This document shows positions 29,996 through 37,486 of a stretch of 37,486 bases of DNA, one piece after another. This stretch comes from Thiogranum sp. (lineage in GTDB: Bacteria; Pseudomonadota; Gammaproteobacteria; DSM-19610). The translations under genes and the position numbers were made by a program. Location of the stretch: assembly GCA_022340245.1 (NCBI GenBank), contig JAJDOI010000145.1, forward strand, positions 1 through 37,486. The letters are read 5' to 3'. The notes under the pieces were generated by a model. The model was not told where the DNA came from and did not search any database. It saw only the letters and a list, made by a program, of their open reading frames with translations. Numbering within the stretch: the first letter of the stretch is position 1; every line of letters begins with the position of its first letter.

Positions 29996-30517
29996 TCACA
30001 GGTAGCTTTCCAGCTCCTGTTGCAGCACGCCATGCGCTTCCATCAGCATCTCGCAGGCGTCGCGGGCTGCGCCCCGGCCGCCCGCGCGCGGTGTCTGCCA
30101 ATGCGCGTGACGGATCACCCAGGGGTGGGCGTTGCTGACGGCGATGGCGAGCCCCACCTTGCGCATCACCGGCAGGTCGACCACGTCGTCGCCCATGTAG
30201 GCGACCTGTTCGGGGTTCAGGCCCAGGCGCTCCAGCAGGTCGGCGAAGCCTTCCAGCTTGTTTTCCTGACCCTGGTAGATCAAATCGATGCCGAGGTTGC
30301 GCATCCGGTGCTCAACGACCTTCGACGTACGCCCGGTAATCACGGCGCAGCGGACCCCGTGCCTTTGCAACATCTTGATGCCGTGGCCGTCCTGGGAGTG
30401 AAAGGCCTTGTACTCCTGGCCGTCGTCGCCCAGAAACAGGCTGCCGTCGGTGAGCACACCGTCGACGTCGAAAATCAGCAACTTGATCAGCGCCGCTCGT
30501 TCCTGAATATCTTTCAT
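29996..30517 (-). CDS. kdsC: 3-deoxy-D-manno-octulosonate 8-phosphate phosphatase
   Basis: LIFDVDGVLTDGSLFLGDDGQEYKAFHSQDGHGIKML; YMGDDVVDLPVM. Confidence 0.97.
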   Translation of the reverse strand: MKDIQERAALIKLLIFDVDGVLTDGSLFLGDDGQEYKAFHSQDGHGIKMLQRHGVRCAVITGRTSKVVEHRMRNLGIDLIYQGQENKLEGFADLLERLGLNPEQVAYMGDDVVDLPVMRKVGLAIAVSNAHPWVIRHAHWQTPRAGGRGAARDACEMLMEAHGVLQQELESYL

Positions 30518-30530
30518 AGCGTCTCCGGTC

Positions 30531-31502
30531 TCAAACGACACCCGCTCGCAGTAAATCGTGCATATTGAGAGCACCGATGAGCTTTTTGTTGTCGTCCACC
30601 ACCAGCAGGGCGTTGAACTTGCCTTTCTCCATGATTTCCAGCGCCTCCGCCGCCAGCAGCCCGGGCGAGATCAGGGTGCAATTGCGGGTCATCAGTTCGT
30701 CGATGGGTGTGGCGTTGAGGTCAGCGCCACGGTCGATGGCGCGGCGCAGGTCGCCGTCGGTAAAAATGCCCTGGACAATATCCCGGTCGTCGACAATGGC
30801 GGTCGCGCCCAGGCCCTTGCGGGTGATTTCCAGCAGCGCATCACAGATCAGGGTGCCGCTGCTGACCTTGGGCGCGCGCTCGCCGCGGTGGATAAGGTCG
30901 TCGATGAGCAGCAGCAGCCGCCGCCCCAGTTTGCCGCCGGGGTGCGAGCGGGCGAAGTCATCGGAGGTGAAGCCGCGGACTTCCAGCAGGGAAATCGCCA
31001 GCGCATCGCCCATGGCGAGTGCCGCGGTGGTGCTGGCAGTCGGCGCCAGGTCGAGCGGGCAGGCTTCTTTTTCCACGGCAACGTTGATATTCACCGTGGC
31101 CGCCTCGGCCAGGGCCGATTGCGGCCTGCCGGTGAGCGTGATCAAAGGCACGCCCAGGCGCTTGATAATGGGCAGGATGGTGAGGATTTCGTCGGTTGTG
31201 CCGGAATTCGACAGCGCCAGTACCACGTCCTTGGCGGTGATCATGCCCAGGTCGCCGTGGCTGGCTTCGCCCGGGTGGACAAAAAACGCCGGCGTGCCGG
31301 TACTGGCCAGCGTCGCGGCTATCTTGCTGCCGATGTGGCCGGACTTGCCCATGCCGGTGACCACCACCCGGCCCTCGCACTTGAGCATGTAATGGCAGGC
31401 GCGTACAAAGTCGTCGTCAATGCGCGGTTTCAGCGCCTCGACGGCCGCGGCCTCGGTTTCGAGCACGGCCAGGCCGAGTTTTTTCAGAGTCTCATCGGTC
31501 AT
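30531..31502 (-). CDS. kdsD: D-arabinose-5-phosphate isomerase
   Basis: VVTGMGKSGHIGSKIAATLASTGTPAFFVHPGEASHGDLGMI SIS domain; two CBS domains. Confidence 0.97.
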   Translation of the reverse strand: MTDETLKKLGLAVLETEAAAVEALKPRIDDDFVRACHYMLKCEGRVVVTGMGKSGHIGSKIAATLASTGTPAFFVHPGEASHGDLGMITAKDVVLALSNSGTTDEILTILPIIKRLGVPLITLTGRPQSALAEAATVNINVAVEKEACPLDLAPTASTTAALAMGDALAISLLEVRGFTSDDFARSHPGGKLGRRLLLLIDDLIHRGERAPKVSSGTLICDALLEITRKGLGATAIVDDRDIVQGIFTDGDLRRAIDRGADLNATPIDELMTRNCTLISPGLLAAEALEIMEKGKFNALLVVDDNKKLIGALNMHDLLRAGVV

Positions 31503-31521
31503 CGGTGGTGTGGTTGTCCGC

Positions 31522-32493
31522 TTATCTGACGGCGGTGAAGTATAACAGGGTCGTATAGCCCGCATAGGCTGCCAGCAGCAGCGCGCCCTCGAAGCGGTTG
31601 ATCCTGCCCTCGCCGGTGAAACCGTAGGCCATTAACAATAGCGCCACGGTCAGGGCACTCATAACGGGCATGTCGCGGGTCAGCACGGCCGGGTCGACCG
31701 GCCCGGCGCTGATGATGCCCGGGATGCCCAGGACCGCCAGCAGGTTGAACATGTTGGAACCTATGACGTTGCCGATGGCGATGTCGGGTTCATTTTTCAG
31801 TGCGCTGGCGATGGAGGCGGCCAGCTCCGGCAGGCTGGTGCCGAGGGCCACGATGGTCAGGCCGATCACCAGGTCGCTGACCCCGAACTGCTCGGCGATG
31901 CCCACCGCGGCCCATACCAGCAGACGCGAGCTGCCCAGTAGCACGACAAAGCCGATCGCCAGCGATATCAGTGCCCTGCCGAGGGACAGATCGGTCGGGA
32001 TCTCGGCTTCGTATTCCGCGACCATCGCGTCCTTTTCGTTGCGCGTGTTCAGGCCGACATAGACGATATAGCTGAGTAGCACGACCAGCCCCAGCAGCAG
32101 TATAACGCCGTCGGACATGTCCAGGGTGCCGTCGCGCAGCAGCAGGTAGGCGACCGCCGTGATGCCGATGAGGATGGGCAGTTCACGCCGCACGATCCGG
32201 GAGTGCACCGACAGGGGGGCCACCAGCGCCGTGGTGCCGAGTATCAGGGCGACGTTGGTGATGTTGGAGCCGATGGCGTTACCCACCGCCAGGCCGGGGT
32301 TACCCTGTAGCGAGGCGACCACGGAGACCAGTATTTCGGGTGCCGAGGTGCCGAAGCCCACAATGGTCAGGCCGATGAGCAGCGGGGAGACGCCCAGATT
32401 GCGGGCGGTGGCGGCGGCGCCCGCGACAAAGCGGTCGGCTCCCCAGACCAACAGGGCAAAACCGGCAAACAGGGCGGCGAGCTGTATCCACAT
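31522..32493 (-). CDS. yrbG: calcium/sodium antiporter (CaCA family, YrbG-like)
   Basis: 323 aa; GLTIVGFGTSAPEILVSV and GLTIVALGTSLPELAASI alpha repeats. Confidence 0.95.
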   Translation of the reverse strand: MWIQLAALFAGFALLVWGADRFVAGAAATARNLGVSPLLIGLTIVGFGTSAPEILVSVVASLQGNPGLAVGNAIGSNITNVALILGTTALVAPLSVHSRIVRRELPILIGITAVAYLLLRDGTLDMSDGVILLLGLVVLLSYIVYVGLNTRNEKDAMVAEYEAEIPTDLSLGRALISLAIGFVVLLGSSRLLVWAAVGIAEQFGVSDLVIGLTIVALGTSLPELAASIASALKNEPDIAIGNVIGSNMFNLLAVLGIPGIISAGPVDPAVLTRDMPVMSALTVALLLMAYGFTGEGRINRFEGALLLAAYAGYTTLLYFTAVR

Positions 32494-32520
32494 AGACGAG
32501 GTATAGTAGCGCTTTGGCGG

Positions 32521-32551
32521 AAAAGGGGACAGATTGTTAAGTTCTGTCCGG
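32521..32551. repeat. short REP/RAYT-like palindrome in a divergent intergenic region
   Basis: AAAAGGGGACAGATTGTTAAGTTCTGTCCGG: GGACAGA (32527-32533)/TCTGTCC (32543-32549), 9-nt loop. Confidence 0.5.
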
Positions 32552-32559
32552 GACATGCA

Positions 32560-32748
32560 ATGGCAGACATTCTCGCGTTCAAGAAGCCCAAAGCGGCGAA
32601 GAAGCACCGGGGAAACACCCTTTGCCGGCGCGGCTTTCACAAGTGGGTAGTCGTCGATACGCCGTTCGACAGCAGGCAGGGGCGGTTGCTGACGCGCTAC
32701 CGCTGCGAGCGTTGTGGCGAGGAAAAAATCGAAGCACGTTCGCGCTAG
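32560..32748 (+). CDS. small conserved metal-knuckle hypothetical protein
   Basis: 62 aa MADILAFKKPKAAKKHRGNTLCRRGFHKWVVVDTPFDSRQGRLLTRYRCERCGEEKIEARSR; C-x4-HKW ... CxxC. Confidence 0.65.
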   Translation: MADILAFKKPKAAKKHRGNTLCRRGFHKWVVVDTPFDSRQGRLLTRYRCERCGEEKIEARSR

Positions 32749-32761
32749 ACGCTCTGTCACG

Positions 32762-32767
32762 TATAAT
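32762..32767 (+). promoter_or_regulatory. candidate -10 element for the mla operon
   Basis: Perfect TATAAT 43 bp upstream of the mlaF ATG; no good -35 (TTCGCG at 17-bp spacing). Confidence 0.35.
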
Positions 32768-32809
32768 GCGCCACAGATCTCCAGGACCCGAGTAACAATA
32801 ACAGACTCC

Positions 32810-33637
32810 ATGGACGCCGCTCAGCCCCAGAATGACAGCGATACCCTTGTCCGGATTCGCGACCTGCATTTCTCCCGTGGGGCGCGGGCGATATTCGACG
32901 GCGTGGACCTGGATATTGCCCGCGGCAAAGTGACTGCCATCATGGGGCCCAGCGGCACGGGCAAGACCACCCTGCTGCGCCTGATCGGCGGGCAGCTGGA
33001 CCCGGACCGCGGCAGCGTGCAGGTCGACGGCGAGGAAGTCCCGGCATTGTCGCGCACCGGCCTGTATGCGCTTCGCAAGCGCATGGGTATGCTGTTTCAG
33101 TCGGGTGCCCTGCTGACCGATCTCACGGTTTTTGACAATGTGGCGTTCCCGCTGCGCGAACACACTGACCTGCCGGAGTCCATGATTCGCGACCTGGTGC
33201 TGATGAAGCTCCAGGCCGTGGGGTTGCGTGGCGCACGCGATCTCATGCCCAGCGAACTCTCCGGGGGTATGGCAAGGCGCATCGCGCTGGCGCGTGCCAT
33301 TGCGCTGGACCCGATGATGATCATGTACGACGAGCCCTTCACCGGCCAGGACCCGATTTCCAAGGGCGCGCTGGTGCAGTTGATCCGACTGTTGAATGAT
33401 GCGCTGGAACTCACCAGTATTATTGTTTCGCACGATGTCAACGAAACTGCGTCCATTTCGGATTACGTCTACGTTATCTCGCAGGGCGAGGTGGTCGGCC
33501 ACGGCACGCCCGAGGACCTGGCGAAAACCGATTCCGAGTGGGTGAGACAGTTCATGCAGGGCTTGCCCGACGGCCCGGTGCCGTTTCACTACCCGGCGCC
33601 GGATTATGCCAAAGACCTGCTAAACGACGCTGTTTGA
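32810..33637 (+). CDS. mlaF: phospholipid ABC transporter ATP-binding protein MlaF
   Basis: [54 protein letters not shown]. Confidence 0.97.
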   Translation: MDAAQPQNDSDTLVRIRDLHFSRGARAIFDGVDLDIARGKVTAIMGPSGTGKTTLLRLIGGQLDPDRGSVQVDGEEVPALSRTGLYALRKRMGMLFQSGALLTDLTVFDNVAFPLREHTDLPESMIRDLVLMKLQAVGLRGARDLMPSELSGGMARRIALARAIALDPMMIMYDEPFTGQDPISKGALVQLIRLLNDALELTSIIVSHDVNETASISDYVYVISQGEVVGHGTPEDLAKTDSEWVRQFMQGLPDGPVPFHYPAPDYAKDLLNDAV

Positions 33638-33647
33638 CTGGATTGCT

Positions 33648-34427
33648 ATGCTCGAATGGATAAGACAACTTGGCCGCAGTGGTATCAGCCAGTTTGAAAC
33701 GCTCGGCCGTGCCAACCTGTTCCTGCTGAAAACCCTGGTGGGCCTGCCCGGACTGCTGCGTCGTCCGGGATTGCTGGTGGCCCAGCTGTGGTCGGTGGGC
33801 GTGTTGTCGCTGCTGATTATTGTCGTCTCCGGGCTGTTTGTCGGTATGGTACTTGGCCTGCAAGGCTACAACACGCTGGTGGATTTCGGCGCCGAGGAAT
33901 CCCTGGGTGTGGCCGTGGCACTGTCGATTGTGCGCGAACTCGGGCCGGTGGTGACAGCCCTGTTGTTTGCCGGCCGCGCCGGTTCGGCGCTGGCGGCGGA
34001 AATCGGCCTGATGAAGGCTACCGAGCAGTTGTCCGGTATGGAAATGATGGCGGTCGATCCCATCCACCGCGTCATCGCACCGCGTTTTCTCGCCGGGTTT
34101 ATCTCCATGCCCCTGCTGGCGGCCATTTTCAGTGCGGTGGGTGTCTATGGCGGCTATTTTGTCGGCGTCGGCCTGCTGGGCGTCGACGACGGCGCCTACT
34201 GGTCGCAGATGCAGGACAAGGTGGACCTTTTCGACGATATATTGAACGGTGTGATCAAGAGCCTGGTGTTCGGTTGGGTGGTGACCTGGATCGCGGTGTT
34301 CGAGGGTTACGATGCCGTACCGACCTCGGAGGGTGTCAGCCGAGCGACCACGCGCACCGTGGTGTATGCGGCCCTGGCAGTGCTGGGGCTCGACTTTGTA
34401 CTCACAGCCTTGATGTTCGGAGACTGA
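33648..34427 (+). CDS. mlaE: phospholipid ABC transporter permease MlaE
   Basis: 259 aa; [52 protein letters not shown]. Confidence 0.98.
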   Translation: MLEWIRQLGRSGISQFETLGRANLFLLKTLVGLPGLLRRPGLLVAQLWSVGVLSLLIIVVSGLFVGMVLGLQGYNTLVDFGAEESLGVAVALSIVRELGPVVTALLFAGRAGSALAAEIGLMKATEQLSGMEMMAVDPIHRVIAPRFLAGFISMPLLAAIFSAVGVYGGYFVGVGLLGVDDGAYWSQMQDKVDLFDDILNGVIKSLVFGWVVTWIAVFEGYDAVPTSEGVSRATTRTVVYAALAVLGLDFVLTALMFGD

Positions 34428-34428
34428 A

Positions 34429-34902
34429 ATGAAAAGCAACAAGACGACCGAATTGATGGTGGGCATGTTTATAGCAGCCGGTGCGGCGGCGCTGTTCGTG
34501 CTCGCGATGCGGGTCAGCAATCTCAGCAGTTTCAGTGCCGGCGACACCTATCACCTCACCGCGCGCTTTGAGAATATCGGCGGGTTGAAAGTGCGTTCCG
34601 CCGTAACTGTCGGCGGCGTGAACGTGGGGCGCGTCACCAAGATCGATTATGACAGCGAGCGCTTCCAGGCGGTGGTTACCCTGGATGTGGAGAACCGCTA
34701 CAACCGCTTCCCCGAGGATACCGCCGCTGCTATCTACACCGCCGGTCTGCTGGGCGAGCAGTATGTCGCGCTGGAGCCCGGCGGCAGCGAAGAGGTGTTG
34801 AAAGACGGTTCCCAGATCGAGCTCACCCAGTCGGCGCTGGTGCTGGAGAAACTGGTCAGCAAGTTCCTGTTCGAAAAGGCCGCCGAAGGCGAGAAGAAGT
34901 AG
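34429..34902 (+). CDS. mlaD: MCE-domain protein MlaD
   Basis: TTELMVGMFIAAGAAALFVLAM; YHLTARFENIGGLKVRSAVTVGGVNVGRVTKI; GLLGEQYVALEPGG. Confidence 0.97.
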   Translation: MKSNKTTELMVGMFIAAGAAALFVLAMRVSNLSSFSAGDTYHLTARFENIGGLKVRSAVTVGGVNVGRVTKIDYDSERFQAVVTLDVENRYNRFPEDTAAAIYTAGLLGEQYVALEPGGSEEVLKDGSQIELTQSALVLEKLVSKFLFEKAAEGEKK

Positions 34903-34909
34903 CTGCAAC

Positions 34910-35215
34910 ATGGCGGACGCAACCATCAGTACGGATGGCAACAGCCGGCTGGCAATTGCCGGCGACCTGAGCTTCGCCTCGGTGCCCGTGCTCTGGGAGC
35001 AATGGCGCGCCATGCGTGCCGATCAGGAGACACTCGAGGTCGATCTGAGCGAGGTGCAACGTTCCGACAGCGCGGGCCTGGCGCTGCTGGTGGAGTGGCT
35101 GCGCGAGGCTCAGCAAACCGGCCAAAGCGTCCGGTTTTTCAATATGCCTGCGCAGATGCTGGCGATGGCGCGCGTCAGCGGGCTGGACCAGGTGCTGCCT
35201 TTGCACCGCGACTAG
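34910..35215 (+). CDS. mlaB: STAS domain protein MlaB
   Basis: 101 aa; LEVDLSEVQRSDSAGLALLVEWLREAQQTGQSVRFFNMPAQMLAMARVSGL. Confidence 0.92.
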   Translation: MADATISTDGNSRLAIAGDLSFASVPVLWEQWRAMRADQETLEVDLSEVQRSDSAGLALLVEWLREAQQTGQSVRFFNMPAQMLAMARVSGLDQVLPLHRD

Positions 35216-35304
35216 GCGGCTGTCGCCGGTATTGATCCGGGGGGAGAGGAGGACAGTCCGTTTATAGTATGATTCGCCTTCCGGATTTTCTCACGGGCGG
35301 AGAC

Positions 35305-35544
35305 ATGCAAGCAGACGAACTGAAAAAAATCATCGAAGCGGGTATTCCGTCGGCCCAGGTCATGGTGCAGGGCGACGGCGATCACTTCGAGGCCACCATT
35401 GTCAGCGACGCATTTGCGGGCAAGTCCATGGTGCAGCAGCACCAGATGGTGTATGCGGCGCTGGGCGACCTGATGCAGGGCGCGGTGCACGCGCTGTCGT
35501 TCCGCACCTTTACCCCGCAGGAGTGGGGCAAACAGATCCAGTAA
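35305..35544 (+). CDS. ibaG: BolA/IbaG family protein
   Basis: MQADELKKIIEAGIPSAQVMVQGDGDHFEATIVSDAFAGKSMVQQHQMVYAALGDLM. Confidence 0.95.
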   Translation: MQADELKKIIEAGIPSAQVMVQGDGDHFEATIVSDAFAGKSMVQQHQMVYAALGDLMQGAVHALSFRTFTPQEWGKQIQ

Positions 35545-35580
35545 CCGGGTGCCTACCCGTTTCTCCTCACAGGAACCGTC

Positions 35581-36231
35581 ATGTCCGAGCAATTGACGAT
35601 CGCGCTGTCCAAGGGCCGCATTTTCAAAGAGACGCTGCCGCTGCTGGCGCACGCCGGCATCGAGCCGGTCGACGACCCGGAAACCAGCCGCAAGCTGATC
35701 CTGGACACCAATCACGACGACGTGAAGCTGGTCATTATCCGTGCGTCCGACGTGCCTACCTATGTTGAATACGGGGCGGCGGACCTGGGCGTGGCGGGCA
35801 AGGATGTGCTCATGGAACACGGCGGCGCCGGTCTCTACGAACCGCTGGACCTGTGTATTGCGCGCTGCAAGCTGATGGTGGCCGGCCGCGAGCCCTGGTC
35901 GGAACAGGCGCAGCGTCTGCGTATCGCCACCAAGTACGTCAACAGCACCAGGGCGTATTTTGCCGGGCAGGGCCTGCAGGTCGAGGTGATCAAGTTGTAC
36001 GGTTCCATGGAGCTGGCGCCGCTGGTTGGCCTGTCGGATCTGATTGTCGATGTGGTCGATACCGGTAACACGCTAAAGGCCAATGGCTTGAGGCCCCTGG
36101 AAAAGATTGCGGATATCAGCTCGCGGCTGGTGGTCAACAAGGCATCGATGAAGCGCAAGCACGCGCGTGTGCAGCGCTTCATCGAGCAACTCGCCGAAGC
36201 CGTACGCCGGCAGCAGGAACAGGCTGCGTGA
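35581..36231 (+). CDS. hisG: ATP phosphoribosyltransferase, short form
   Basis: 216 aa; [38 protein letters not shown]. Short length implies HisZ dependence. Confidence 0.98.
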   Translation: MSEQLTIALSKGRIFKETLPLLAHAGIEPVDDPETSRKLILDTNHDDVKLVIIRASDVPTYVEYGAADLGVAGKDVLMEHGGAGLYEPLDLCIARCKLMVAGREPWSEQAQRLRIATKYVNSTRAYFAGQGLQVEVIKLYGSMELAPLVGLSDLIVDVVDTGNTLKANGLRPLEKIADISSRLVVNKASMKRKHARVQRFIEQLAEAVRRQQEQAA

Positions 36232-37486
36232 GCGTCGCGATCAAACGCCTGGATAGTGCCGACAGCGGGTTTTACGCACAGCTCGACGCGTTGCTGGCCT
36301 GGGAACCGGCCGCCGATGCGCAGGTGGAGCAGACGGTGCGCGAGATCATCATTGATATCCGCGCGCGCGGCGATGCCGCGTTGCTGGAGTACACCAATCG
36401 TTTCGATCGCATGCAGGCCGCCGGCGTGGCCGAGCTGGAGATCGGCCAGGCGAAACTGCAGCAGGCGCTGGCCGGAATTCCGGCGCAACAGCACGAGGCG
36501 CTGCAGCGGGCGGCGGCGCGCGTGCGCGCCTACGCCGAACACCAGAAAATGCAGTCCTGGTCGTACACCGAAGCCGACGGTACCGTGCTCGGCCAGCAGG
36601 TCACGCCGCTGGACCGTGCCGGGCTGTATGTACCCGGCGGCAAGGCGGCCTATCCCTCGTCGGTGTTGATGAACGCCATTCCCGCCAAGGTCGCCGGCGT
36701 GTCAGAACTGGTGATGGTGGTGCCGACGCCCGACGGTGTGGTCAACGACCTGGTGCTGGCTGCCGCCGCGGTGGCCGGTGTCGACCGGGTATTCGCCATC
36801 GGCGGTGCCCAGGCGGTCGCGGCGCTGGCCTACGGCACCGAGACAGTGCCGCGGGTGGACAAGATCGTCGGCCCCGGCAACATCTATGTGGCGACCGCCA
36901 AGGGCATGGTGTTCGGTGACGTCGGCATCGACATGATCGCCGGACCATCCGAGATCCTGGTGGTGTGCGACGGGGGTACGCACCCGGACTGGATCGCCAT
37001 GGACCTGTTTTCCCAGGCCGAGCACGACGAAGACGCACAGGCAATACTGGTCTGTCCCGATGCGGCGTTTCTGGAACGCGTCGCCGCGAGCATCGAAAAA
37101 CAGCTGCCGACCATGGAGCGGCGTGAACTCATCGGCGCATCGCTCGCGGGCCGTGGCGCATTGATTAAAGTACGCGACCTGGACGAGGCGGTCAGGGTGG
37201 CGAACCACATCGCGCCGGAACACCTGGAGCTGTCGGTGGAAGAGCCGCAGGCCATGGCCGCGCAGATCCGTCACGCCGGCGCCATCTTCATGGGGCGCTA
37301 CACGGCCGAAGCGTTGGGCGACTACTGCGCGGGACCCAATCACGTACTGCCGACGTCGCGCACGGCGCGCTTCTCCTCGCCGCTCGGCGTGTACGACTTC
37401 CAGAAACGCTCCAGCCTGATCTATTGCTCGTCGACCGGTGCCGCCGAACTCGGCGCGACGGCATCAACACTGGCGCGTGGCGAAGG
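36228..37486 (+). CDS. hisD: histidinol dehydrogenase (3' end truncated by window edge)
   Basis: Manual translation from GTG 36228 overlapping the hisG stop: [23 protein letters not shown]...[39 protein letters not shown]...AGPSEILVV. Not in the ORF track because open-ended. Confidence 0.97.
   Translation, partial: MSVAIKRLDSADSGFYAQLDALLAWEPAADAQVEQTVREIIIDIRARGDAALLEYTNRFDRMQAAGVAELEIGQAKLQQALAGIPAQQHEALQRAAARVRAYAEHQKMQSWSYTEADGTVLGQQVTPLDRAGLYVPGGKAAYPSSVLMNAIPAKVAGVSELVMVVPTPDGVVNDLVLAAAAVAGVDRVFAIGGAQAVAALAYGTETVPRVDKIVGPGNIYVATAKGMVFGDVGIDMIAGPSEILVVCDGGTHPDWIAMDLFSQAEHDEDAQAILVCPDAAFLERVAASIEKQLPTMERRELIGASLAGRGALIKVRDLDEAVRVANHIAPEHLELSVEEPQAMAAQIRHAGAIFMGRYTAEALGDYCAGPNHVLPTSRTARFSSPLGVYDFQKRSSLIYCSSTGAAELGATASTLARGE

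Noticed and set aside
35581-36231. Unusually short HisG as a possible truncation
   Set aside because: 216 aa is the normal length of the short HisG form that works with HisZ; not a pseudogene.

Overview
The window is a compact, high-GC gammaproteobacterial core-chromosome segment; a Chromatiales/Ectothiorhodospiraceae-like origin is an inference from gene content and order. I see no rRNA, tRNA, CRISPR array, transposase gene or phage module. Gene blocks from left to right: a truncated PilZ-domain membrane protein (missed by the ORF track because it is open at the edge) and a zinc-ribbon protein (-); leuS-lptE-holA-proA-nadD-rsfS-rlmH-maf-rng-yhdP-(hypothetical)-nit (+); yjgA (-); a 2OG-Fe(II) oxygenase-like protein, a conserved hypothetical and a CDP-archaeol synthase family protein (+); a metallophosphoesterase (-); a Kv-type ion channel with a C-terminal zinc ribbon (+); mgtE and the regulatory PTS/sigma-54/LPS-transport block ptsI-ptsH-EIIA-rapZ-hprK-ptsN-hpf-rpoN-lptB-lptA-lptC-kdsC-kdsD-antiporter (-); a 62-aa metal-knuckle ORF, then mlaF-mlaE-mlaD-mlaB-bolA-hisG-hisD (+, hisD truncated). 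I do not see an obvious new multigene system. The points most worth a second look are: (i) a 185-bp nested inverted-repeat element with perfect 17-bp CTAG-ended termini that supply the TAG stop codons of both convergent flanking genes, at the place where tldD is usually found; (ii) missing members of otherwise conserved clusters (tldD/pmbA, mlaC, murA); (iii) a likely PilZ-TM-coiled coil-SPOR protein; (iv) a Kv channel with a zinc ribbon; (v) a sigma-54-like -24/-12 site in front of rpoN itself.
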